DNA of 39,480 bases from Deltaproteobacteria bacterium. GTDB taxonomy: Bacteria > Desulfobacterota > Deferrisomatia > Deferrisomatales > BM512. The stretch covers positions 1 to 39,480 of the forward strand of contig JAUVAU010000019.1 in assembly GCA_030591565.1 (NCBI GenBank), read 5' to 3'. The stretch's first letter is position 1; each line of letters opens with the position of its first letter. Positions 1-8,011 of the stretch are shown one piece after another. A model generated the notes under the pieces. The model had not been told where the DNA came from. It ran no database searches and saw only the letters and a program-made list of their open reading frames with translations. The position numbers and the translations under genes were made by a program.

Positions 1-225
1 CGGACCAATATGGCCGGGGTCTACGCCGCAGGCGACGCGGCCCAGGTATACAATCCTGAAATCGCCGATTACTGGGTGTCTATCGGCTGGAAGAATGCGA
101 CGCTCCTCGGCGAGCTGGCGGCGTGCAATCTGCTCGGTCATGACAAAGAAGCGAGAGAAGGCGAACAAAGCTATCTCACCATCGAGGGCGTCAAGGTCAA
201 CACCTCGTGGTGGGCGGAGGTATAA
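1..225 (+). CDS. C-terminal end of an FAD/NAD-dependent pyridine nucleotide-disulfide oxidoreductase (partial)
   Basis: The frame is open from the first base and ends in TAA at 223-225, so only about 74 C-terminal residues are present. They begin with GVYAAGDAAQ, the second FAD-contact motif (G-x-Y-A-x-G-D) that closes the FAD domain in pyridine nucleotide-disulfide oxidoreductases, followed by a short helical tail (SIGWKNATLLGELAACNLLG). No CXXCH or Fe-S motif is visible in this part. The stop lies 5 bases before the probable korA start, so the two genes are probably co-transcribed. By inference the protein could pass electrons between NAD(P)H and ferredoxin for the 2-oxoacid oxidoreductase, but the substrate cannot be read from this fragment. 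Confidence 0.8.
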   Translation, partial: RTNMAGVYAAGDAAQVYNPEIADYWVSIGWKNATLLGELAACNLLGHDKEAREGEQSYLTIEGVKVNTSWWAEV

Positions 226-230
226 GGGTC

Positions 231-1997
231 TTGTCAAACAAGTCAATCACAGTTGAAATATGCGGGATGTCCGGCGAGGGCACGATAGCTGCCGGTGCGA
301 TCCTCAACCTGGCGGCGGGCATCGCGGGACTTCACGTCTTCTCCTTCGACTCCTACCCCTCTGAAATACGAGGGTTCGGAAAGTGCGTGACCCACGGGCG
401 CTTCGGCAGCGGTCAGGTGCTGACCCAGGGCGACGCGGTGGACGTGCTGATAAGCCTGGACGACAATTACAGCCGCGAGCAGATATATCAGCTGCGACCC
501 GGCAGCGCCGTCATCTACGACAATCGCCCTCCCAACGAGCTGGAGGAGGGGCAGTCCCTGGTGTCGCAACTCGACCCGGACGTGCTCCATTACGGCGTGC
601 CCTTCATGGACCTCTCCCAGGAGGCGATGTCGAGCAACCGCGGGCGTAACCTCGTGGCCCTTGGCGCGTTGGCAGGGCTTTTCGACCTTCCCGCCGACCC
701 CTTCTTTACTGCAATAGAAAAGAAATTCTTCAAGGCCAATGACGCGGTTCGCGCAGCCAACCGGCGCGCCTTCGAGCTGGGCATGGAGTATGTGACCGCA
801 AAGGTGGATAAGGTGGACCGGATCACCTTCGGCGACCTGACCGGCGAGTCCCTTGAGGTCGAGCTTGTCAGCGGCCATCAGGCGGTGGCAAGGGCGTGCG
901 TAGACCAGAAGGTGGCCCTCTACGCGGGCTACCCGATCACCCCGGCCACCCCGATCATGGAGTATCTCGCGAAGGAGCTGCCCAAGTCCGGCGGCGCGGT
1001 GGTGCAGATGGAAGATGAGATCGCCTCCATCGGCTGTGTGGTGGGGGCTGGTTTCGGCGGCAAGCGGGCGGTCACCGCCACCAGCGGCCCCGGCCTCTCG
1101 CTCATGTCCGAGGTGATTAACCTGGCTATCATGGCCGAGGTCCCCGCCCTCATCATCAACGCCCAGCGCGGCGGCCCCTCAACCGGCCTGCCGACCAAAA
1201 CGGAACAGAGCGACCTGAACATCTGCGTCTATGGCGGCTCTGGTGACAGCCCGCGCATCGTACTGGCCCCAACCAGCGTTGAGGAGAGCTACCGCCACAC
1301 CGAGCTGGCCCTGTGGCTGGCGGAAAAGTACCAGACGCCGGTTATACTCCTTTATGATTTTTTCATGGCGAACCGTGTGGAGTCGGTGCCGATCCTGAAA
1401 CCCCGCGAAGAGCTAATGGATGGCAATGTCTGGGCCGAAGCCGATGATGGTAGTGAATTCCACCGCTACGAACATACCGACTCGAACATAAGCCCTCGCT
1501 CGGTCCCCGGGATGAAGGGACTCGCCCACCCCGCCACGGGGCTTGAGCACAATGTGCGGGGGCTTCCCGTCTATGACACGCCAAACCATCTGGCCATGGG
1601 TGAAAAGCGTTGGCAGAAGATTGAAAATTCCAGGGCAGACACCCCACCGCCGGTGAGATTCGGCTGCGCCAAAAACGCCAGGATAGGGGTAATAACCTGG
1701 GGCTCCAGCGTGGGCAGCGCCATTGAGGCGGTGGAGCTGGCCTGTGACAAAGGGGTGAGCGCCGCAGGACTCTCGGTCCCCACCCTCTGGCCCTTCCACG
1801 GTGAGGAAATCAGTCAATTCATGGATGAGGTGGAGATAGTGCTCTGTCCCGAGGGCAACCGGTGGGGCCAGTTCGCCAACCTCATCTCGGCGCGCACCGG
1901 AAGGCAGGTGATCTCCATGCCCTACGCCACCGGGGCGCCGCTCTCCACCGATGGTATTTTGGAGCGGATACTCGCAGAGGATGGAAAAGATGTATAG
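231..1997 (+). CDS. korA: 2-oxoglutarate (2-oxoacid):ferredoxin oxidoreductase, fused gamma-alpha subunit
   Basis: This is the large subunit of a CoA- and ferredoxin-dependent 2-oxoacid oxidoreductase, which interconverts 2-oxoglutarate and succinyl-CoA. The first ~190 residues are the gamma domain (G-x-S-G-E-G near residue 13, then SYPSEIRGF). The alpha domain follows, with YAGYPITPATPIMEYL, QMEDEIASIG and the RGGPSTGLPTKTEQSD stretch typical of KorA. Length is about 588 residues, as expected for the fused form. I chose TTG at 231 because GGAGG lies 10 bases upstream at 216-220; the alternative GTG at 207 lies inside the preceding gene and before that ribosome site. It overlaps korB by a few bases. 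No separate ferredoxin (delta) subunit gene lies nearby. 2-oxoglutarate is preferred over pyruvate as substrate because of the TCA neighbours. Confidence 0.9.
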   Translation: MSNKSITVEICGMSGEGTIAAGAILNLAAGIAGLHVFSFDSYPSEIRGFGKCVTHGRFGSGQVLTQGDAVDVLISLDDNYSREQIYQLRPGSAVIYDNRPPNELEEGQSLVSQLDPDVLHYGVPFMDLSQEAMSSNRGRNLVALGALAGLFDLPADPFFTAIEKKFFKANDAVRAANRRAFELGMEYVTAKVDKVDRITFGDLTGESLEVELVSGHQAVARACVDQKVALYAGYPITPATPIMEYLAKELPKSGGAVVQMEDEIASIGCVVGAGFGGKRAVTATSGPGLSLMSEVINLAIMAEVPALIINAQRGGPSTGLPTKTEQSDLNICVYGGSGDSPRIVLAPTSVEESYRHTELALWLAEKYQTPVILLYDFFMANRVESVPILKPREELMDGNVWAEADDGSEFHRYEHTDSNISPRSVPGMKGLAHPATGLEHNVRGLPVYDTPNHLAMGEKRWQKIENSRADTPPPVRFGCAKNARIGVITWGSSVGSAIEAVELACDKGVSAAGLSVPTLWPFHGEEISQFMDEVEIVLCPEGNRWGQFANLISARTGRQVISMPYATGAPLSTDGILERILAEDGKDV

Positions 1998-2862
1998 GCC
2001 CATACCGGCGGGCGGGATAGACCCGGCCAAAATAGCCATTGAGATTGAACAGGTCCGGCAGTCCGACCGTTTCGCCTCGCGCTCTTCCAGTCTGCCCACC
2101 TGGTGTCCGGGGTGTGGCTACTTCGGAATCACCCACGCGCTCACCTCATGCATTCACAAATTGGGACGCGACCCCGACGAGGTCGCCTTCATCTCCGGCA
2201 TCGGTTGCGCGGGGCGCTTCCCCTACTTCATGCGCACCTACGGCTTCCACACCGTTCATGGTCGCGCCCTGCCGGTGGCGACGGGTCTGAGCATAGCCAA
2301 TCCCGAGCTGACGATTTTTGTGGTGGGCGGCGACGGCGACGGCGTGGGCATCGGCGGCGGGCACCTGCCCCACGTATCGAGGCGCAACGTCAACATCGTC
2401 TACGTACTCTTCGACAACTCCATCTATGGATTGACCAAGGGCCAGTCAAGCCCCACCAGCCCCACCGGGTTCGTCTCCAAGACCACCCCCTACGGGAACA
2501 CCGACGCACCGATCGACCCGCTGGTGATGGTGCTCAGCCACGGAGCGACCTTCGCCGCCAGGGGGTTTGCCGGAGATATTGAGGGGCTTGAAAAGACCCT
2601 GATCGAAGCGGTGGAGCACGAGGGCTTCAGCTTCATCCACGTGCTCACACCCTGCGTCACCTTCGACAAGGTGAACTCCACCTGGGACCATCTCTGGGAG
2701 AAAACAAAGGGATTGCCGGAGGGGCACGACGAAACCGACCGCGCCGGGGCGATCAAGTTGGCGATTGACAGCCCCTACACCCTGGGCGTCTTCCACCGCG
2801 TACAGCGACCCAGCATGAACCGGAGCCTGGAACAGACCAAAATCAAAGCATCGGGAAAGTAG
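1990..2862 (+). CDS. korB: 2-oxoglutarate (2-oxoacid):ferredoxin oxidoreductase, beta subunit
   Basis: This is the thiamine-diphosphate-binding subunit that partners korA. Visible family marks are TWCPGCGYFGI near the N-terminus, GIGCAGRFPYFM, HGRALPVATG, and the TPP/Mg motif GGDGDGVGIGGGH with the following N-S-I-Y-G-L-T-K-G-Q. At about 290 residues it is the normal length. The start is ATG 1990, or ATG 1981 nine bases earlier; both overlap the end of korA (stop 1995-1997), which implies translational coupling. I prefer 1990 because a purine-rich GGAAAAG lies just upstream. After the stop at 2862 only 17 bases separate it from the convergent icd gene, and no clear terminator hairpin is visible there. 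Confidence 0.9.
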   Translation: MYRPIPAGGIDPAKIAIEIEQVRQSDRFASRSSSLPTWCPGCGYFGITHALTSCIHKLGRDPDEVAFISGIGCAGRFPYFMRTYGFHTVHGRALPVATGLSIANPELTIFVVGGDGDGVGIGGGHLPHVSRRNVNIVYVLFDNSIYGLTKGQSSPTSPTGFVSKTTPYGNTDAPIDPLVMVLSHGATFAARGFAGDIEGLEKTLIEAVEHEGFSFIHVLTPCVTFDKVNSTWDHLWEKTKGLPEGHDETDRAGAIKLAIDSPYTLGVFHRVQRPSMNRSLEQTKIKASGK

Positions 2863-2879
2863 GGTACTACGGGCAGGGT

Positions 2880-4058
2880 TCAGGAGACCTCTCCCACCAC
2901 CGCCTTGCCAAACTCGCCGGTGGTCAGCGCGTTTGAGCTGCCCGCCGCCGAAGCCAGGTCGATGGTCATCCTCCCCGACGCGAGCAGCCTTTCGATGGCG
3001 GACTCAATCCGGTCGCCAGCCTCTGTCCACCCCATATGGCGCAACATCATCGTGGCCGAGAGCATCAGGCTGCACGGGTTCGCCTTGCCCTGCCCTGCTA
3101 TATCCGGCGCAGTACCATGGGTCGCCTCGAAAACAGCGCCATGGTCGCCTATATTGGCCCCCGGCGCTATTCCGATACCGCCCACCTGCGCGGCGGCGGC
3201 GTCCGACATATAATCACCATCCAGGTTGGGCAGCGCCAGCACCTCGTAGCGTTCCGGGTGGAGCAGTATCTCCTGGAACATGTTGTCGGCGATGCGGTCG
3301 TTCATGAGAACTTTGCCGGGTGTGATCGTTTCGCCTTTCTTCAGCTCCGATTCACGCACCGTCTGCCCCGGAAAACACTCGTTGGCGACCTCATACCCCC
3401 AGTCGCGAAACGCCCCCTCGGTGAACTTCATGATATTGCCCTTGTGCACCAGCGTGACCGAGGAACGGCCATTTTCGGCGGCGTACTGTATCGCCCTGGC
3501 GACAAGCCGCTTGGAACCGAAGACGCTCATGGGCTTGACGCCGATGCCGGAGTCTTCACGCACATCGAAACCCATCTCCTCCTGGAGGAAGCGGATCACC
3601 TTGCGCGCCTCGGGGGTGCCCTCATGCCACTCGATCCCCGCGTAGACATCCTCGATATTCTCGCGGAAGATCACCACGTCCAGATTTTCAGGATGTTTGA
3701 CCGGCGCGGTCACCCCCTCAAAGTAGCGTACCGGCCTGATGCAGGCGTAGAGGTCCAGCGCTTTTCTAAGGGCTACATTGACCGAACGGATGCCGCCGCC
3801 CACCGGCGTCTCCACCGGCCCCTTCAGCGCCAGCCCATGTTCTCTTATCGCGTCAACCGTCTCCGTCGGCAGGGGGGAACCGGTCCGCTCCATCGCCAGC
3901 TTGCCCGCAAGGGCTTCCTGCCATTTGATGGAACGCTCGGTCCCATAAGCTGCCTTGACCGCTGCGTCCACGGCAGCGACGGTCCAGGGCATCACTTCGG
4001 GTCCTATGCCGTCGCCCTCAATCGTCACCACAACCGGGTGGTTATTTGAATTTTCCAT
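2880..4058 (-). CDS. icd: isocitrate dehydrogenase, predicted NAD+-type
   Basis: This enzyme oxidatively decarboxylates isocitrate to 2-oxoglutarate and belongs to the isocitrate/isopropylmalate dehydrogenase family. Visible are TIEGDGIGPEV at the start, GGIRSVNVALRK (the substrate-binding serine loop), LVHKGNIMKFTEGAF, and LPNLDGDYMSDAAAAQVGG with the metal-binding aspartates. At the cofactor site E. coli Icd has Lys344-Tyr345 after G-T-A-P; here the residues are Asp-Ile (about 319-320). This pair is associated with NAD+ rather than NADP+ specificity. ATG 4058 gives 392 residues; an upstream in-frame ATG at 4112 lies inside gltA and is less likely. It follows gltA by 10 bases with AAGG in the gap, so gltA-icd is an operon. 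Confidence 0.92.
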   Translation of the reverse strand: MENSNNHPVVVTIEGDGIGPEVMPWTVAAVDAAVKAAYGTERSIKWQEALAGKLAMERTGSPLPTETVDAIREHGLALKGPVETPVGGGIRSVNVALRKALDLYACIRPVRYFEGVTAPVKHPENLDVVIFRENIEDVYAGIEWHEGTPEARKVIRFLQEEMGFDVREDSGIGVKPMSVFGSKRLVARAIQYAAENGRSSVTLVHKGNIMKFTEGAFRDWGYEVANECFPGQTVRESELKKGETITPGKVLMNDRIADNMFQEILLHPERYEVLALPNLDGDYMSDAAAAQVGGIGIAPGANIGDHGAVFEATHGTAPDIAGQGKANPCSLMLSATMMLRHMGWTEAGDRIESAIERLLASGRMTIDLASAAGSSNALTTGEFGKAVVGEVS

Positions 4059-4068
4059 TAAAGACACC

Positions 4069-5253
4069 TTAACGTTCGTCGCGCGGGGGCAGTACGCACC
4101 CGGTGGGGCCACAGTAGTCGCCTATGTATTGGGCCTTGGGCCTGTAGATGGCCGGCTTTTCCTGCGCCTCGCCAAAAGTCTCTTCAATGATGTGCGCGCA
4201 CCACCCCGGCGCCCTGCCAAGGGCGAAGACCGGTGTAAAGAAGTCAGTGGGGATGCCCAGGTTGTGGTAGACCCCTGCGGAAAAGAAGTCCACATTGGGA
4301 TAGATATCCATCCCTTTTCGCGCCTTCATCTCGCGCTGGGTCGCTTCCATCACCTTCTCGGCGAGTGCGACATAGTGGGGGCTGCCCGGTTTGGCTTCAA
4401 GATCCAGCGCCAGCTCCTTCAAGATGGTCGCGCGCGGGTCCATCGTCTTGTAGACCGCGTGGCCCATGCCCATGATCTTGTCACCCTCATCCAGTTTCGC
4501 CTTTACGTAACTGTCCACCCCCGACTCGTCGCCGATCTCTTCCAACATAGCCATGACGCGGGCGTTGGCGCCCCCGTGAAGCTCGCCCGAGAGCGCCCCC
4601 ACAGCACCGGCCACCGAGGCGTGCAAACTGGCTCTTGTGCTGGAAATCTCACGGGCGGCGAAGGTCGAGGCGTTGAAGGTGTGGTCGGCGTGCAAAACAA
4701 GGCAGGCGTCAAAGACCTTCGCATACTCACTGGCAGAGGGTTCGCCGGTTAACATGGCGAGGAAGTTGGCCGCGTGTCCCAGCGAGGGATCGGGAGCGAC
4801 AATCTCTTCACCGCTGCGTATTCTCTGCCAGGCGGCCATCACCGTCGCCAGCTGGGAGACCAGCTGCACAGAGCGCGCCCTGATCGAATCCTTGTCATCG
4901 CCTTTGGGTCGGCTCTGGGACGCGAGGTAGGGCACCATCGACTGGAGCACGTCCATGGGGTTTGCGTCCTTTTCGTGACAACTCAACGCCGCAAGCACAT
5001 TGGCGGGGACACTGCGGGAACCAGCCATCAGCTCTGTCACCTCGGCAAGTTCGGTCTCGTTGGGCAGCCTGCCCATGACGAGAAGGTGCACGACCTCCTC
5101 GAAGGTGCAGTATTTGGCGAGGTCGCCGATCTGGAACCCCCTGTAGATCAGTTCACCCTTTTCGCCATTTACCATACTCACCTGGGTGTCGGCGACGGTG
5201 ACGCCGCGAAGCCCGATATTCTTGACCCTCGGATAACAAACCTGCTCGTCCAT
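4069..5253 (-). CDS. gltA: citrate synthase (bacterial type, about 394 residues)
   Basis: It condenses acetyl-CoA and oxaloacetate to citrate. The N-terminal part has LRGVTVADTQVS and ELIYRGFQIGDL, typical of the short bacterial/2-methylcitrate synthase-like branch. The three catalytic positions are present: His in ELHGGAN (about residue 221), His in GMGHAVYKTMDPR (about 264) and Asp in NVDFFSAGVY (about 319). The start ATG 5253 has GGGAGA 7-8 bases upstream on the minus strand. Members of this branch can also use propionyl-CoA, but coupling to icd argues for the TCA role. It is not the eukaryote-like citrate synthase known from Geobacter sulfurreducens, judging by length and motifs. Confidence 0.92.
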   Translation of the reverse strand: MDEQVCYPRVKNIGLRGVTVADTQVSMVNGEKGELIYRGFQIGDLAKYCTFEEVVHLLVMGRLPNETELAEVTELMAGSRSVPANVLAALSCHEKDANPMDVLQSMVPYLASQSRPKGDDKDSIRARSVQLVSQLATVMAAWQRIRSGEEIVAPDPSLGHAANFLAMLTGEPSASEYAKVFDACLVLHADHTFNASTFAAREISSTRASLHASVAGAVGALSGELHGGANARVMAMLEEIGDESGVDSYVKAKLDEGDKIMGMGHAVYKTMDPRATILKELALDLEAKPGSPHYVALAEKVMEATQREMKARKGMDIYPNVDFFSAGVYHNLGIPTDFFTPVFALGRAPGWCAHIIEETFGEAQEKPAIYRPKAQYIGDYCGPTGCVLPPRDER

Positions 5254-5536
5254 GTGGTGTTCTCCCTGATGTTTTGGTTGAAAACTCCAATGGGTGCGGA
5301 GCCCCTGTCTCTTTCAAAGTCTCGTTTCATAGATAATACCAGACCTTTGGGGCAACACTAAACATTGCTGCAAATTGATTTTGCCCCCCGCTGTGTTACC
5401 TTGTACCAGTACATCAGGTTCACGCAGACAGCAGGGAAGGCAGCGGGCGGCGCGCCTGATTACTATTAATTACCATTAATTACCATAAAGGACTGTAAGG
5501 GCTGAGACCTCGACCTGAATGAAGGATGGAGGAGAA
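5254..5536. promoter_or_regulatory. divergent promoter region between gltA-icd and fumC
   Basis: This gap of about 280 bases carries the leftward gltA-icd start and the rightward fumC start, so both promoters should lie here. It is more AT-rich than its surroundings. I could not pick convincing -35/-10 pairs. The only clear structure is the short tandem repeat at 5465-5484 close to fumC. No RNA gene or open frame with a ribosome site is seen. Confidence 0.5.
5465..5484 (+). repeat. short tandem repeat ATTAATTACC x2 upstream of fumC
   Basis: Two perfect 10-base copies of ATTAATTACC lie at 5465-5474 and 5475-5484, followed by a partial third (AT). They end about 50 bases before the fumC start. 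The AT-rich repeat could be part of a promoter or a binding site, or simple slippage; nothing else supports a function. Confidence 0.5.
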
Positions 5537-6913
5537 GTGAAATTTCGCAAGGAATCGGACACGATGGGGACGGTTGAGGTCCCTGTAAAGGCGCTGTGGG
5601 GAGCACAAACCCAGCGGGCCATTGGCAACACTATAGCGATGGGGCGGCTGCCCACACGGTTATGGCTGGCCCTGGTCGAGATCAAACGGGCGGCAGCCCT
5701 GACCAACGGCGATCTGGAGTTGATCGACTCCACTCTTTCCTCTGAAATTGTAAAGGCGGCTGATGGGCTTTTGCTCTCGGGCGACACCGGCCATTTTCCG
5801 CTCACCCGTTATATGACCGGCTCGGGCACCTCGGCCAACATGAACGTGAATGAGGTGTTGGCGAATATCGTGAACGAGAAGGTCGGACGGGGCAGGGGCA
5901 GCAAAGACCCGGCCCACCCCAACGACCACGTCAACCGGTGCCAGTCCTCCAACGATGTGTTTCCCACGGCCATTCACACGGGAGTATTGGCGGCACTGGA
6001 AGAAGACCTCTTCCCCGCCGCCGACCTGCTGACCCAGGCCCTCGGGGAGCGGGCCAAGAGGTTTTCCACCGTTATCAAGCTGGGGCGTACCCACCTGATG
6101 GACGCCCTGCCCGTCTACCTCGGCTCCGAGTTCGGGGCTTACGCGACCCAGATACGCAACGGCGCCCATCGGCTCCAGGAGTTATCGGACTCGCTACTGG
6201 AGCTGCCCATCGGCGGCACGGCGGTGGGTACCGGCGTCAACGCCCATCCCGATTTCGCCATCGGGGTGATCTCGCGCCTTAGCCAGCGCCAATGCCGGGA
6301 CTACGTACCGGCTCCAAACAGGTTTGAGGCGATGGGTTCGCTGGACCGTTGCGTAGCGGTGAGCGGCGCGCTGCGCGGGCTTGCCGTTTCGATGATAAAG
6401 ATGGCGAACGATATCCGCTGGATGGCTTCGGGACCCGGCGGCGGCTTGGGCGAGTTGGTGTTGCCGGCCGTTCAACCCGGCTCCTCGATCATGCCGGGGA
6501 AGGTCAATCCGGTTATTCCGGAAGCGGTGATTCAAGCGATGACCCAGGTGATGGGGTTGGACTCCGCCATCGCCATGGCAGGGACGGGGGGAGTGCTGGA
6601 GCTGAACCTGATGATGCCGCTGCTCGGGTCGAACCTCATCGAGGCGGTGGAGCTGTCAGCCAAAGCGATGACCCTTTTTGCTGAAAAGTGTATAAAAGGG
6701 ATTGAGGCGGACAGGGCACGCTGCGCGCGCAATCTGGAGCAATCGATGGCGCTGGTCACGCCGTTGGCCGAAAAAATAGGGTATGACAGAGCCGCCGAGG
6801 TGGCAAAAAAGGCCCACAATGAGGGGATGACGCTAAGGGAAGCGGCGCTGGCGCTGGGCGTAGCCCAACCCGAAGAGCTTGACAAGCTGCTCGACCCCTC
6901 CACCATGGTTTAG
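5537..6913 (+). CDS. fumC: class II fumarate hydratase (fumarase C)
   Basis: This enzyme reversibly hydrates fumarate to malate as a homotetramer. Visible are DTMGTVEVP at the start, TGSGTSANMNVNEVLAN, HPNDHVNRCQSSNDVFPTA, LGRTHLMDALPV and the superfamily signature GSSIMPGKVNP. The SSND form favours fumarase over aspartate ammonia-lyase, which usually has STND. I chose GTG 5537 (458 residues) because GGAGG at 5528-5532 precedes it and the protein then begins at the usual family position; ATG 5519 (464 residues) has no ribosome site. It is divergent from gltA-icd and completes part of a TCA block with korAB. I cannot rule out a different member of the superfamily. Confidence 0.87.
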   Translation: MKFRKESDTMGTVEVPVKALWGAQTQRAIGNTIAMGRLPTRLWLALVEIKRAAALTNGDLELIDSTLSSEIVKAADGLLLSGDTGHFPLTRYMTGSGTSANMNVNEVLANIVNEKVGRGRGSKDPAHPNDHVNRCQSSNDVFPTAIHTGVLAALEEDLFPAADLLTQALGERAKRFSTVIKLGRTHLMDALPVYLGSEFGAYATQIRNGAHRLQELSDSLLELPIGGTAVGTGVNAHPDFAIGVISRLSQRQCRDYVPAPNRFEAMGSLDRCVAVSGALRGLAVSMIKMANDIRWMASGPGGGLGELVLPAVQPGSSIMPGKVNPVIPEAVIQAMTQVMGLDSAIAMAGTGGVLELNLMMPLLGSNLIEAVELSAKAMTLFAEKCIKGIEADRARCARNLEQSMALVTPLAEKIGYDRAAEVAKKAHNEGMTLREAALALGVAQPEELDKLLDPSTMV

Positions 6914-7061
6914 GAGCTTCGCCGAAAAACCCCGGATATCCTCCGATTGACGTTGTCAGGGGCGAAAATCTCCGGTTTAGTCCGGTTTAGCCCTGTTTAG
7001 TGTTACCCCCTCCGCTTCGGGAGAGTTTTTCGTCAAAGCCTCCTAGGGAAAAGGAACCCAA

Positions 7062-7475
7062 ATGATCAAAGCAAGAACAGCCAGAGGCTACCAGATAGAG
7101 AACGCCACGGAGAACCTCACCTGGATGGCGGATGAGCCTCCCCCGGTCGGTGAGGACGCGGGGCCAAACCCCTACGACCTGCTCCTCTCGGCGCTTGCCT
7201 CCTGCACGCTGATGACGGTGAAGATGTATGCGAAGAGGAAGGGCTGGCCGCTGGCCGCTGCGGAACTTGAGCTTTCCCAGCAACATATCCACGCCGAAGA
7301 TTGCACGGAGTGCGAAACCAAGGGGGCCGCAAGGATCAACCTCATTGAAGGCAAGCTGGTTCTGAAAGGACCGCTGGATGAAGAGCAGCGCGCCCGGCTG
7401 ATGGAGATAGCCCACAGGTGCCCGGTGCATCGCACCCTCAAGATGGAGACAAAGATAGACCTCTCCAGCGGGTAG
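7062..7475 (+). CDS. OsmC/Ohr-family protein
   Basis: A 137-residue protein of the OsmC fold, a family of small thiol peroxidases that reduce organic hydroperoxides. The core pattern is seen: [22 protein letters not shown] with the first conserved Cys, and [10 protein letters not shown] with the second Cys near the C-terminus. It also has an extra DCTECETK stretch in the middle, known in a subgroup of OsmC-like proteins and perhaps a metal or thiol site. The start ATG 7062 has AAGGA about 6 bases upstream. It stands alone between fumC and the next small gene. Peroxidase activity is inferred from the two cysteines; the subgroup function is not established. Confidence 0.85.
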   Translation: MIKARTARGYQIENATENLTWMADEPPPVGEDAGPNPYDLLLSALASCTLMTVKMYAKRKGWPLAAAELELSQQHIHAEDCTECETKGAARINLIEGKLVLKGPLDEEQRARLMEIAHRCPVHRTLKMETKIDLSSG

Positions 7476-7650
7476 GGAGCCCCTCTGACTGCGGCTACTC
7501 TCCCAAAAGCTCCCCAAGCGCCTCCGCGATCGCGGGCGCCACACCTCGACAACATCCTTTGATGGTTGGCCCAATTGTGTCACACTGTCCGCGCCCAAAA
7601 CGGTATATACGTATCAACGGGCGACAACCACGCACAAACGGAGCAGGAAA

Positions 7651-7950
7651 ATGATCCAAGTTGAAGTTGACCGAAGAATTGCCGAAGGCGTCCTGCCCCA
7701 GGCAATCGAATTGATTCAGGCGCTGCGAAATGAAGCCGCGAAACACCAGGGCTTTATTGACGGATATCTGCTGCAAAGGATGGACGACTGCCACCGCATC
7801 GAATCCACGGCGACATGGCAATCCCTCAGGGACTGGGAAGCGTGGGAGCACTGCGAAATACGCCATAACATCAACGTGAAAATTGCGCCCATGCTCGAAG
7901 AACCGGAGGTGACCCGCCTCTCGATCCTTCTGCAGCAAGTGGTGAAGTAG
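7651..7950 (+). CDS. small ABM (antibiotic biosynthesis monooxygenase)-like domain protein
   Basis: A 99-residue soluble protein, the length of a single dimeric alpha/beta-barrel ABM domain. Matching features are an N-terminal strand (MIQVEVDRRI), a long helix ending in AAKHQGFIDGYLLQ, and SLRDWEAWEHCEIRHNINVKIAPML, like the W-x-S-x-x-x-W-x-x-W helix of ABM/YgiN-type proteins. ABM domains occur in quinol monooxygenases, heme-degrading proteins and many uncharacterised proteins, so the substrate is unknown. The ribosome site AGGAAA lies directly before ATG 7651. Confidence 0.7.
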   Translation: MIQVEVDRRIAEGVLPQAIELIQALRNEAAKHQGFIDGYLLQRMDDCHRIESTATWQSLRDWEAWEHCEIRHNINVKIAPMLEEPEVTRLSILLQQVVK

Positions 7951-8011
7951 TTGCCCCGCGCCTCCATAGCGCACTGCCTGTCCAGCTAGGGCAGCATAAT
8001 GAAAACCGCCA

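Noticed and set aside
3036..4049. Long open frame on the plus strand opposite icd (337 codons)
   Set aside because: It is a shadow of the GC-rich icd gene, starts inside it without a ribosome site and shows no protein family pattern.
5465..5490. Possible CRISPR or larger repeat array before fumC
   Set aside because: Only two 10-base units directly abutting, with no spacers.
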